Of a DNA stretch of 64,000 nucleotides, positions 45,930 through 54,350 are shown piece after piece. Position numbers and translations under genes: made by a program. The stretch lies in contig NZ_CAJQNT010000004.1 in NCBI RefSeq assembly GCF_905479755.1, forward strand, positions 1-64,000. The letters run 5' to 3'. Position 1 is the stretch's first letter. Every line of letters starts with the position of its first letter. This DNA comes from an uncultured Schumannella sp. (GTDB taxonomy: Bacteria; Actinomycetota; Actinomycetes; Actinomycetales; Microbacteriaceae). The notes beneath the pieces were generated by a model. It had not been told where the DNA came from and searched no databases. It saw only the letters and a list, made by a program, of their open reading frames with translations.

Positions 45930-47164
45930 TACGACGCGCCGATCTGGTCGTACAGCGCGAACATCGGCATGTAGAGCGCCAGGATGATGCCGCCGATGAT
46001 GACGCCGATGAAGGCGATCATGAGCGGCTCGATGAGTGCCGTGAGCTGTTCGGTCATCGACTGGACCTCGTCTTCGTAGAAGTCCGCGATCTTGCCCAGC
46101 ATCTGCTCCATCGACCCCGAGTCCTCGCCGACGGCGACCATCTGGACCACCATCGGCGGAAACACCGCCTCCTGCCCCATCGGGCCGGACACCGACTTGC
46201 CCGAGCGGACCGAGTCCTGGATCTTGCGCAGCGCCTCCTCGATCACCCAGTTGCCCGAGGTGTCGCCGACGATCGCGAGCGACTGAAGAATCGGAACCCC
46301 TGACCGCGTCATCGTGGCGAAGTTGCGCGCGAAGCGGGCGATCGCCACCTTGCGGAAGAGCTCGCCGAACACCGGGATCTTGAGACGCCACGGGTCGACG
46401 ACCGAGCGCACCTTGTCTTCATACTTGTTCTTGCTCCACCACCAGGCACCCGCACCGCCGGCCGCGAGCACGATCGGCAGAATCCAGTACATGTTCTCGG
46501 ACAGCACGACGAGAATCTGCGTCGGAAGCGGCAGCTCTCCCCCGAGGTCGGCGAACATCGTCTTGAAAACCGGAACAACGAACAGCAGCATTCCGATCAC
46601 GGCCACGATCGCCATCACGAGGACGACGACCGGGTACGTCATGGCCGACTTGATCGTCTGACGCAGCTGCACGTCCTTTTCGAAGGTGTGGGCGGTCGAC
46701 TCGAGGGACTGATCGAGGAAGCCGCCCGTCTCGCCTGCGCGCACCAGGTGGATCATGAGCGGCGGGAACACCCGGCCCTGGCGTGCGAGGGCGTCCGAGA
46801 ACGAACTCCCGGTCTCGACCTGCTGGCGCACGGCGCCGAGCGAGCGCGCGAGCGCCTTGTTATCGGTCTGCTCCGACAGGATGGTGAGCGCTTTCAACAG
46901 CGACAGACCTGCCGCGATCATGGTGGCCAACTGGCGCGACATGACCGCGAGATCCTTCAGATTGATCTTCTTGTCGCGACTGCCGAAGCTCAGCTCCATC
47001 TGGAGGCCGGTTGCCGCGGCGGACTGGCTGATCTCGATCGGCGCGATCGACATCGTGCGCAGACGGCTCACCACCGCGGCTTCGCTCGGGGCTTCGACGC
47101 GTCCCTTGACGAGCTTGCCCGCGGCGTCGCGACCCTTGTACGCGTAGGTCAATGTGTTCGACAT
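45929..47164 (-). CDS. pilC: Type IV pilus inner-membrane platform protein PilC (GspF family)
   Basis: A 411-residue polytopic protein with the two repeated GspF domains (about 70-195 and 275-400). The start of the first is LAVMSRQLATMIAAGLSLLKAL, that of the second IARFARNFATMTRSGVPILQSL. Three long hydrophobic helices are present, and it ends LIEPLMIAFIGVIIGGIILALYMPMF. PilC couples the PilB/PilT motors to pilin insertion. GGAAGG precedes the ATG at 47164. It follows pilT by 16 nt. Confidence 0.94.
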   Translation of the reverse strand: MSNTLTYAYKGRDAAGKLVKGRVEAPSEAAVVSRLRTMSIAPIEISQSAAATGLQMELSFGSRDKKINLKDLAVMSRQLATMIAAGLSLLKALTILSEQTDNKALARSLGAVRQQVETGSSFSDALARQGRVFPPLMIHLVRAGETGGFLDQSLESTAHTFEKDVQLRQTIKSAMTYPVVVLVMAIVAVIGMLLFVVPVFKTMFADLGGELPLPTQILVVLSENMYWILPIVLAAGGAGAWWWSKNKYEDKVRSVVDPWRLKIPVFGELFRKVAIARFARNFATMTRSGVPILQSLAIVGDTSGNWVIEEALRKIQDSVRSGKSVSGPMGQEAVFPPMVVQMVAVGEDSGSMEQMLGKIADFYEDEVQSMTEQLTALIEPLMIAFIGVIIGGIILALYMPMFALYDQIGAS

Positions 47165-47180
47165 GTCTGGTCCTTCCGAG

Positions 47181-48893
47181 TCACATCTGGCTCGAGAACG
47201 TCGGGGCGCCCGCGTCGGCTTCACCCGAACGGTTGACGAGCCGCTTGAAGTCTTCGAGATCTTGAGCCTTCTCGACCGCGGCGCCGAAACTGACCTGGCC
47301 GGTGTTGACGAGTTCAGCGAGATGCTGGTCCATCGTGTGCATCCCGAGCCCGCGGCCCGCCTGCAGCGCCGAGCGCACCTGGTAGGTCTTGCCCTCGCGG
47401 ATGAGGTTGGCGATCGCCGAGGTCGTCACCAGAAGTTCGGTGGCCACCGCGCGCCCGGTTCCACTCGCGCGCTTGACGAGCGTCTGACACACGACGCCCT
47501 GAAGCGTGCTCGCCAATTGGGCCCGCACCTGCGCCTGCTGATGCGGCGGGAACACGTCGATCACACGGTCGATCGTCTGCGCGGCGTCCTGCGTGTGCAA
47601 GGTCGCGAAGACGAGGTGGCCGGTCTCGGCCGCGGTGAGCGCGACCGAGATCGTCTCCAGGTCTCGCAGCTCACCGATGAGGATCACATCGGGGTCTTGA
47701 CGCAGCACGTGCTTCAAGGCACTCCCGAAGTCGTGCGTGTCGTGACCGACCTCGCGCTGATTGACGAGCGAACGCCGGTTGCGATGCAAGAACTCGATCG
47801 GGTCTTCGACCGTCACGATGTGGTCCGTGCGCGTCTGGTTCACGAGATCGATGAGCGCCGCGAGCGTCGTCGACTTCCCCGATCCGGTAGGCCCGGTCAC
47901 GAGCACGAGCCCGCGGGGGAGCTTGGCGAAGTCGCCAACCTTGTCGGGGACCCCGAGCTGAGCCAACTGCTTGATCTCGGTCGGGATGAGTCGGAACGCC
48001 GCTCCGATGGCGCCGCGCTGCTGGTAGAAGTTGACGCGGAACCGCGCATTGGCCGACAGGGTGAACGCGAAGTCGAGTTCGAGCACCCGCTCGAACTGCT
48101 CGGTTTGCGCGTCGGTGAGCAGCGATCGCAGGGCCTCGGAGACCCGGACGCGATCCCAGACTTCGGCGTTCTCGACCGGCCGGAGCGCCCCGTCGATGCG
48201 GAGCATCGGCGGACTGCCGGCGGAGACGTGGAGGTCGGACGCACCGAGCATGAGGACCTGCTGCATCGCCGAGATCAGGTCGGCGTCGACCGTCTGCCGC
48301 GCGGCAGCGGTGAACTCGTCGTCGATGAACGCGGGAGCGTCCGGCAGCAGCGCCGAGTTCAGGCTCGGGGCCTCCTGGAATTCCGGAACCGGAAGAGCGG
48401 CAGCCTGCGGAGCCGGCGTGAACCCGGGCATGGCACCCGAGGCGGGCTCGAAGCCGGGCGTCGACTCAGGAGCGGGCGTGTAGCCCGGAGGCGCAGCGGC
48501 CGTCCTCGCCTCCGGGGGCGCGGACATCGCCGCGGGCGCCGGGGTGAATCCGGGAAGCGGCGGCGCGAAGCCCGAGGCCCCGGGCTCCATCGGGCCGGTC
48601 GGGGCTCCGACCGACGCGGTTCCGGGCGGCGGAACCGGGGCGCCACCCTGGCTCGCCCCGTGCGGGGCTGCCGCGGCCGGCGCGGGGCCTGCGGTCGGCG
48701 CCGGGGCCGACAAGTACGATGCGACAGGCGCGTCCGCGGGGGGCGGGAGTTGCGAGTAGTCGATCGTTGTCGGCCCCGACATCTGGTTCGGCACCGCGCC
48801 GTGCCGAGGCTGCGTCGCCCCGCCGGCTCCGGGTGCGCCGAATGGCGGCGCGCCCTCGTCAGTGACCGGAAGTTCGTAAATGGGCTTGTCCAT
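47181..48893 (-). CDS. pilT: Pilus retraction ATPase PilT with long Pro/Ala-rich N-terminal extension
   Basis: A 570-residue protein. The PilT core starts near residue 204 (DADLISAMQQVLMLGASDLHVSAG). Motifs: Walker A GPTGSGKSTTLAAL, Asp box TVEDPIEFLH, Walker B LIGELRDLETI and His box TGHLVFATLHT. The first 200 residues are Pro/Ala/Gly-rich, with repeated PGFTPAP-type units about 20 residues apart. Usual PilT is about 350 residues. AAGGAGG precedes the ATG at 48893. The extension may be a flexible tether or binding region; this is inference. Confidence 0.92.
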   Translation of the reverse strand: MDKPIYELPVTDEGAPPFGAPGAGGATQPRHGAVPNQMSGPTTIDYSQLPPPADAPVASYLSAPAPTAGPAPAAAAPHGASQGGAPVPPPGTASVGAPTGPMEPGASGFAPPLPGFTPAPAAMSAPPEARTAAAPPGYTPAPESTPGFEPASGAMPGFTPAPQAAALPVPEFQEAPSLNSALLPDAPAFIDDEFTAAARQTVDADLISAMQQVLMLGASDLHVSAGSPPMLRIDGALRPVENAEVWDRVRVSEALRSLLTDAQTEQFERVLELDFAFTLSANARFRVNFYQQRGAIGAAFRLIPTEIKQLAQLGVPDKVGDFAKLPRGLVLVTGPTGSGKSTTLAALIDLVNQTRTDHIVTVEDPIEFLHRNRRSLVNQREVGHDTHDFGSALKHVLRQDPDVILIGELRDLETISVALTAAETGHLVFATLHTQDAAQTIDRVIDVFPPHQQAQVRAQLASTLQGVVCQTLVKRASGTGRAVATELLVTTSAIANLIREGKTYQVRSALQAGRGLGMHTMDQHLAELVNTGQVSFGAAVEKAQDLEDFKRLVNRSGEADAGAPTFSSQM

Positions 48894-48925
48894 GGCCCCT
48901 CCTTTTCGCACGCGAGCTCGTCGCC

Positions 48926-50590
48926 TCAGGCAACGACTCGCAGAATCTCTTCGATGGAAGTGAGGCCGAGTTGCACCTTGGCCCACCCGTCTTGGCGAAG
49001 CGTGATCATGCCCTGCTGCTCGGCGGTGCGGCCGATCTCGGCAGCCGACGCCCGCGACACGGCGAGGCGTTCGATCTCTTCGGTGACCGGCATCACTTCG
49101 TGCAGGCCGATTCGCCCCCGGTAGCCGGTCTTCGAGCATGCCGCGCAGCCGACCGCGCGGTACAGGGTCGGCGCCCCGGCCATCGGGTTGAAGCCGAAGC
49201 GCATGTGCTCGAGCTCCGCCGCGTCGTGCTGGTACGGCTCTTTGCAACGGTCGCACAGGCGACGAGCCAGTCGTTGCGCGACGACGCAGTCGATCGCGGA
49301 GCCGACGAGGAACGGTTCGATCTCCATCTCGATGAGTCGGGTGATGGCGCTCGGGGCGTCATTCGTGTGCAGCGTCGACAGGACGAGGTGGCCGGTGAGC
49401 GAGGCCTCGATCGCAATCTGTGCGGTCTCGTGGTCACGGATCTCACCGATGAGCACCACGTCGGGGTCCGATCGCAGGATCGACCGCAGTGCGCTCGCGA
49501 AGGTCAGTCCGGCCTTCGGGTTGACCTGCACCTGGTTGATGCCGGCAAGACGGTACTCGACCGGATCCTCGACGGTGATCACGTTGATCTCCGGCCGCGA
49601 AACCTCATTGAGCGTCGTGTAGAGCGTCGTCGACTTTCCGGAGCCGGTCGGCCCCGTGACCAGAATCATTCCGTAGGGCTTGGTGTACGACCTCTTGTAC
49701 ACCTCGGCGTTGCGGCCGAGCAGACGCAGCTGGTCCATGCCGAGCCCCGTCGACGAGTTGTCGAGGATACGCATGACGACCTTTTCGCCGTACACCGTGG
49801 GCAGCGTCGCGACGCGCAGGTCGATGCGCCGGCCGGAGTGCATGACCGACATCCGGCCGTCCTGCGGCTTGCGCCGCTCGGCGATGTCGATATCGGACAT
49901 GATCTTGAGTCGCGAGATCACGCCGTTCTGGATGTTCTTGGGCGCCCGATTCATCTCGTGCAGCACGCCGTCGATGCGGTAGCGAACGTTGAGATCGTTC
50001 TCGGCCGGCTCGATGTGGATGTCGGAGGCGTGATCCTGAATCGCCTGGCTGATCAACAGATTCACGAACCGCACGATCGGCGCATCGTCTTCGACCGGCT
50101 CGTTGACCGCGACATCGGTCGACGAGCTCGACTCCTCAACGATCGCGGTGCTCAACTCGTCGAGTTCGCCGTCGGAGCGCACGAAACGATCGAGGGCAGC
50201 GGCCAGATCGGAGGCTTCGGCCATGACCGGCCGCACCTGCATCCGCACCGCGGCGCGCACATCGTCGATCGCGAGGACGTTGCTCGGGTCGGACATCGCC
50301 AGCAGCAGGCGGTCGGCGTCACGACCGATCGGCAGGACGTTGTATCGGCGCAGAACGGGGATCGGCACGAGCGCAACGGCGGCACGGTCGACCGGATACT
50401 CGGTCAGGTCCACGAACGGCAGCCCGAGCTGCGCCGCGCGGGCCGAGGCCACCTGGCTCTCGGTCACGATGCCGCTGTCGATGAGCTCGCGGACGTGCTG
50501 ATCATCACGCGCGGGATCGCCGGTCACCTGATCCAGGCTCTGGATCGGCATCAGCCCACGGATGATGAGAATCTCGGAAAGGGAGGCCAT
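48926..50590 (-). CDS. pilB: Pilus assembly ATPase PilB (GspE family)
   Basis: A 554-residue assembly motor. The N-terminal MshEN-type domain (about 1-150) contains LGLPFVDL and PIPVLRRYNVLPIGRD. The ATPase core has Walker A GPTGSGKSTTLYTTL, Asp box TVEDPVEYRL, Walker B LIGEIRDHETA and TGHLVLSTLHTNDA. Two CxxC pairs (CDRC and CAAC) form the zinc site typical of assembly ATPases. The gene is preceded by AGGGGG and opens the pil operon on this strand. It lies 131 nt after the membrane-protein gene at 50722. Confidence 0.95.
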   Translation of the reverse strand: MASLSEILIIRGLMPIQSLDQVTGDPARDDQHVRELIDSGIVTESQVASARAAQLGLPFVDLTEYPVDRAAVALVPIPVLRRYNVLPIGRDADRLLLAMSDPSNVLAIDDVRAAVRMQVRPVMAEASDLAAALDRFVRSDGELDELSTAIVEESSSSTDVAVNEPVEDDAPIVRFVNLLISQAIQDHASDIHIEPAENDLNVRYRIDGVLHEMNRAPKNIQNGVISRLKIMSDIDIAERRKPQDGRMSVMHSGRRIDLRVATLPTVYGEKVVMRILDNSSTGLGMDQLRLLGRNAEVYKRSYTKPYGMILVTGPTGSGKSTTLYTTLNEVSRPEINVITVEDPVEYRLAGINQVQVNPKAGLTFASALRSILRSDPDVVLIGEIRDHETAQIAIEASLTGHLVLSTLHTNDAPSAITRLIEMEIEPFLVGSAIDCVVAQRLARRLCDRCKEPYQHDAAELEHMRFGFNPMAGAPTLYRAVGCAACSKTGYRGRIGLHEVMPVTEEIERLAVSRASAAEIGRTAEQQGMITLRQDGWAKVQLGLTSIEEILRVVA

Positions 50591-50721
50591 GTCACCCCCT
50601 ACGGGCTCACTGCTCTGGTCGTTCCCCCCGAATCGGCCAGTGCCAGAGCGGATGCGACGCCGGAAGTTCTCCGACTCGTCTGCTCTGTGGTCGTCAGGCT
50701 ATCCCGGGCATCCGAGCGGTA

Positions 50722-51135
50722 CTAGTCCCGCGTCCGGGGGGCCCGGACGGTCGCGAGCCCCCAGGCGAGCGCGGTCGTCGGCGGCGCCAGGAGGGCGGCG
50801 GTGACGACGAATACGCTCGTCGCCTGCTCGATCAGCAGCCCGAAATCAACGACGAACGCCGTCGCGACGATCGCCAGGTACACCCCCACCCCCGCCGCCC
50901 CCATCGCGAGCCACGGTTTCGTGGCTCGGACGGCCAACGCCGTGAGCAGCCAGAGGTATCCGCCGGCCCCGGCGAGGGCGAGGAAGGCGTAGGCGGGACC
51001 GACCGGTCGCATGACCGGTTCACGGTCAAGCGCGAACGCCAGCACCCCGATCGCCGCGAATGTGCTCGCTGCCCACAAGACCGTCGTGAGCAGCGCCAGG
51101 AAGAACTCAGGTCGAGCTGGCCGCGGCCCGCTCAC
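50722..51135 (-). CDS. Small membrane protein of unknown function
   Basis: A 137-residue protein with four predicted membrane helices (about 10-33, 45-65, 75-98 and 103-125) and a short basic tail. I do not recognise a family. The GTG at 51135 lies inside the end of the upstream gene (29-nt overlap in another frame), so the two are translationally linked. It lies between that gene and pilB on the same strand and may be transcribed with the pilus genes. Confidence 0.6.
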   Translation of the reverse strand: MSGPRPARPEFFLALLTTVLWAASTFAAIGVLAFALDREPVMRPVGPAYAFLALAGAGGYLWLLTALAVRATKPWLAMGAAGVGVYLAIVATAFVVDFGLLIEQATSVFVVTAALLAPPTTALAWGLATVRAPRTRD

Positions 51136-51889
51136 GCTCCGCCTTCTTCTCGGCGAGTTCGAGCTCGAAGGCGGCGCGACGCTCGAGGTTGCGCGCTTTC
51201 ACGCGCCGACCACGTGCGGCGACGGCCAGACCGATCCAGATCGACACCTCACGCGCCGCAAGCGCCGCGATGATGACCCGCGGATCCAGCGCCAGCGCCA
51301 CGAACGCATCGCTCGCCTCGCTGGGCGACATCAACACGACGTTGTCGACCACCAGCAGCAGGCCGATCGATCCGAAGTAGGTCGCGGCGCCCACGATGAG
51401 ACTCACCACGATGTGCACCCACCAGCCGGCGCGGTTGAGCACCAGCACGGCGAGCAGGAAGCTCAGGGCGAAGAACAGCACCGGAATCCAGAGCGCAGCA
51501 CCGCTCAGGAAGGCGGAGAACGTCGCAGCGACGAACTCCGAGGGCTCGGTGGCGAAAATCAGGATGAAGACGGCGAGCGCGTACACGAGCGCGTAGACCA
51601 CGGCGCCCAACAGCGCCAGCGCCGCGCCCGCGACGCGATTGCCGCGGTTCCTTGGCGGGGCGGGCGTCTCGACGAAGACGACGCGAGCCGGAGCCTCGCC
51701 CCCGCTTTCTGCGGGTTCGGCGACCTCGACCTCCGCCTCGGCCGCGGTCTCGACGTCGGTCAACGGTTCGACCTCGTCGGCGCCGGCGAGACCGTCACGG
51801 TCGAGTTCGACGGCGTCAGACAACGTCTTCTCGGCGCCGTCCGCCGCGGTCGGCGTTGAGCGCTTCTGTCCTTCGGAGTCGTCAGCCAT
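51107..51889 (-). CDS. Membrane protein with acidic N-terminal domain, unknown function
   Basis: A 260-residue protein. The first 80 residues are acidic and disordered-looking (VELDRDGLAGADEVEPLTDVETAAEAEVEVAEPAE). Four hydrophobic helices follow (about 88-225). A charged coiled-coil C-terminus closes it (RNLERRAAFELELAEKKAERERAAASS). No family is recognised. AAGGAG lies 6 nt before the ATG at 51889. It is followed with overlap by another small membrane protein and then by pilB. Confidence 0.65.
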   Translation of the reverse strand: MADDSEGQKRSTPTAADGAEKTLSDAVELDRDGLAGADEVEPLTDVETAAEAEVEVAEPAESGGEAPARVVFVETPAPPRNRGNRVAGAALALLGAVVYALVYALAVFILIFATEPSEFVAATFSAFLSGAALWIPVLFFALSFLLAVLVLNRAGWWVHIVVSLIVGAATYFGSIGLLLVVDNVVLMSPSEASDAFVALALDPRVIIAALAAREVSIWIGLAVAARGRRVKARNLERRAAFELELAEKKAERERAAASST

Positions 51890-51966
51890 GGAGGTCTCCT
51901 TCACGTCTCGGGGTCACTCTACCAAGTTGACCCCCAGGCGCGACGGGCGGGTTTCCTCCGGGTGGC

Positions 51967-52317
51967 CTAGACCGGAACGGCGCCGAGAAAGTTGCCTCGC
52001 AACAGCGCCTGGTCAACGACCGAGCGCGCGGTTGATCGGAGTTCGGTGCGATACGCGTCGACGAGGTGCAGCGTCGCCTCGCGGTCGGGCGAGGTCGCGA
52101 TGTACGTCTCAACCGCCGAGTCCAGGACCTCTTCGATCGGCGCGAGCAGTCGGTGCAGGGCCCCGTGCGGCCACACCGCGGCACCCAGTTCGGACACCAG
52201 GTCGGAGGTCGCGCATCCGCGGCACATCACTCCGCCGGTCACGGCGTCGAAGGCGTCCCCGGCGGACGCACTCCACTCATCGGCAATCGTCGAGATGAGG
52301 TCGCGGTGCACAATCAT
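51967..52317 (-). CDS. Hypothetical soluble protein
   Basis: A 116-residue, mostly helical, soluble protein of unknown family: IVHRDLISTIADEWSASAGDAF at the start, one CxxC (MCRGCATSD) near residue 33 and no signal or membrane segment. AGGGGAG precedes the ATG at 52317. It is divergent from the response regulator gene at 52534 with a 216-bp region between. Function is not assignable. Confidence 0.5.
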   Translation of the reverse strand: MIVHRDLISTIADEWSASAGDAFDAVTGGVMCRGCATSDLVSELGAAVWPHGALHRLLAPIEEVLDSAVETYIATSPDREATLHLVDAYRTELRSTARSVVDQALLRGNFLGAVPV

Positions 52318-52417
52318 GTCTGCTCCCCTGAGCGCGGGCGAATTAGTCAAGCTTTGTGACTAACAGTGTGGGCGACACAGACCGTTCGCCCCAGTCGTCG
52401 CTTTCCTGACACCCGTT

Positions 52418-52447
52418 TGGGGGACAAAATCGGCTCGGCGTCCCCCA
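52418..52447. promoter_or_regulatory. Inverted repeat TGGGGGAC-N14-GTCCCCCA between divergent genes
   Basis: Perfect 8-bp arms 14 nt apart, in the region between the hypothetical gene (minus, start 52317) and the response regulator gene (plus, start 52534). A TAGGCT (52477-52482) downstream could be the -10 of the regulator gene. Centre-to-centre arm spacing is 22 bp, about two helical turns, which suits a dimeric regulator. Confidence 0.4.
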
Positions 52448-52533
52448 GGATGCGGACGGCCGAACCCCGTGGCCGGTAGGCTCAAACCGACTTCGAGCGC
52501 CACACCGATCGGGATGCCAAGGGAGAGACGCGG

Positions 52534-53196
52534 ATGGACGCCCCGCTCCGCCCCGTGCGCCTGGCGCACGTCGACGATCACGAGGCGATGCGCCGCGGGC
52601 TCGCCGCGATCCTCGACGATCACCCCGACTTCCGCCTGGTCGTGTCCGCCGCGACGATCGAGCCGGTGCTCGAGGCATCGGCCGAGATCGATCTCGTCGT
52701 CCTCGACATCCGCCTCGCCGACGGTTCGGGCATCACGAGCAACCTGAATCGACTCCACGCCGCCGGCCTGCCCGCGCTGTGCTTCACGGGAGCGGAGGAC
52801 GCCGACGGGGTGCGCGACGCGGCCGCCGCCGGCGCGCTCGGGATCGTCCGCAAGACCGACACCTCCGACGTGCTGCTCGCCGCGCTTCGCGCCGCCGCCA
52901 GTGGCGACGCCGTTGCGACCATCGAGTGGGCCGCGGCGATCGACGCCGACCCGCGACTCAGCGACGCCCGACTGAGCCCCAAGGAGCGCGAAGTCCTCGC
53001 CCTCTACGCCTCGGGCGAGAAGTCCGTAAGCGTGGCATACGCCGCCGGCCTGTCCGAGAAGACGGTCGCCGAATACGTTCGCCGGATTCGGATGAAGTAC
53101 GCGGCCGTCGGGCGGCCGGCCGCCTCCCGCGTCGACCTCTACAAGCGCGCGGTCGAAGACGGCTACGTCGCGGGGCCGGGCGCGAGGCGCGAGTGA
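52534..53196 (+). CDS. NarL/FixJ-type response regulator
   Basis: A 220-residue two-domain regulator. The receiver domain has the acidic pair Asp14/Asp15 (AHVDDHEAMRRG), the phosphoacceptor Asp58 in VVLDIRLADGSG, Thr in LCFTGAED and the Lys in IVRKTDTSD. The HTH domain is LuxR-like (LSPKEREVLALYASGEKSVSVAYAAGLSEKTVAEYVRRIRMKY), although the usual second half is shortened. AGGGAGA lies upstream of the ATG. Its stop overlaps the kinase start (GTGA). Confidence 0.88.
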   Translation: MDAPLRPVRLAHVDDHEAMRRGLAAILDDHPDFRLVVSAATIEPVLEASAEIDLVVLDIRLADGSGITSNLNRLHAAGLPALCFTGAEDADGVRDAAAAGALGIVRKTDTSDVLLAALRAAASGDAVATIEWAAAIDADPRLSDARLSPKEREVLALYASGEKSVSVAYAAGLSEKTVAEYVRRIRMKYAAVGRPAASRVDLYKRAVEDGYVAGPGARRE

Positions 53197-54350
53197 CGGC
53201 GGACAGCGCCGAGTTGCGGCTGGTCCGCAGCATGGCGGTCGTCGTGGCGATCGGCGCGGCACTGTATGCGCTCCTCGCGATCGGGTCGATCCGGGTGCAA
53301 CAGGACTTTGCTCCGGCCTGGTGGACCGTGGCTGCCGCGATCGCGGTGTTCGAACTTCCCGTCCTCGCCGCGCTCGCCATGCCGGTCGCCTCGCTTCGGG
53401 CGGCGCGCATCCTGCTCGCGGTTGCAGGCACCGGCTACCTCGCCGCGGCTTTCAGTTCCTTGTTCCTCGTCGACCCGCTCCCCGTTCCCGAAACGCAGTG
53501 GGTGCTCAACAACACCGCCGCCGCGACCTCGGCGGTCGCCCTCGCGGCGCCACGCAGCCTCGGCTGGATGTACAACGCCCTGATTTCGATCATCGTGATC
53601 GCCTCGCGCACGCGGGGCCCGGACATGAGCGGCTTCGTCGCCGGGATCCAGGACGGCCTGTACTCGTTCATGTTCTGCGCCGTCTTCATCGCCTTGGCCC
53701 ACTTCACGATCGACCGGGCGCGGCTGGTCGACGAGGAGACCCGCGCCGTCACCCGCCATGCCGCCGTCGTCGCGGCGGCGCACGCGCGCTCTCGCGAGCG
53801 CCAGCGCATCGACGCCGTCCTGCACGACAGCGTGTTATCGGTGTTGATGCTCGCATCGCGCGGCGGCGACAGCAGCGCGGAGTTGCGCGCGCAGGCCGGG
53901 AGCGCCCTCGCCGAACTCACCGCGGGGGTGCACGAGTCCGACGCGGCGGAAGACGCGCCCGTCGATCTCCGTCGCGCACTGCGCGCCCGACTCGATCGGG
54001 TGAATCCGCGGATCCCGCTGCTCTTCCCCGCCGAGGTGCCCGGCGTCCCCCCTGCCGTCGCCGACGCGCTCGCCGACGCCGCCGCCGAGGCGGCGCGCAA
54101 CTCCCTCCGCCACGCGCACCTCAACCATGCGCTCCCCACCGTGCGCGTCCGGGTCGACCACGATCGTCTGATCGTGTCGATCGACGATGACGGCGTCGGC
54201 TTCGACCCCGAGGACGTTCCGGCGGAGCGACTCGGGCTCCGCGCGAGCATCGTGGGACGACTCGAGTCACGCCCCGATACGACGGCCCGAATTCGATCGG
54301 CGCCGGGTCGGGGGACGCAAATCGAGCTCGAGTGGACGGTGACGTCGTGA
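53193..54350 (+). CDS. Membrane sensor histidine kinase, NarX/LiaS type
   Basis: A 385-residue kinase. Five or six membrane helices occupy about residues 12-172. The HisKA_3 phosphoacceptor segment is SRERQRIDAVLHDSVLSVLM with His211. The ATP-binding domain has the N box EAARNSLRHA (Asn303), the G1 box DDDGVGFD and the G2 box GRGTQIELEW. No extracytoplasmic sensor domain is evident, so it may sense membrane stress or a small ligand. The GTG start overlaps the response regulator stop, and its own stop overlaps the next gene. Confidence 0.88.
   Translation: MTADSAELRLVRSMAVVVAIGAALYALLAIGSIRVQQDFAPAWWTVAAAIAVFELPVLAALAMPVASLRAARILLAVAGTGYLAAAFSSLFLVDPLPVPETQWVLNNTAAATSAVALAAPRSLGWMYNALISIIVIASRTRGPDMSGFVAGIQDGLYSFMFCAVFIALAHFTIDRARLVDEETRAVTRHAAVVAAAHARSRERQRIDAVLHDSVLSVLMLASRGGDSSAELRAQAGSALAELTAGVHESDAAEDAPVDLRRALRARLDRVNPRIPLLFPAEVPGVPPAVADALADAAAEAARNSLRHAHLNHALPTVRVRVDHDRLIVSIDDDGVGFDPEDVPAERLGLRASIVGRLESRPDTTARIRSAPGRGTQIELEWTVTS

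Noticed and set aside
39166-52317. Recent horizontal transfer of the pilus region
   Set aside because: No mobile-element genes, tRNA, direct-repeat borders or obvious change in base composition at the ends of the region.
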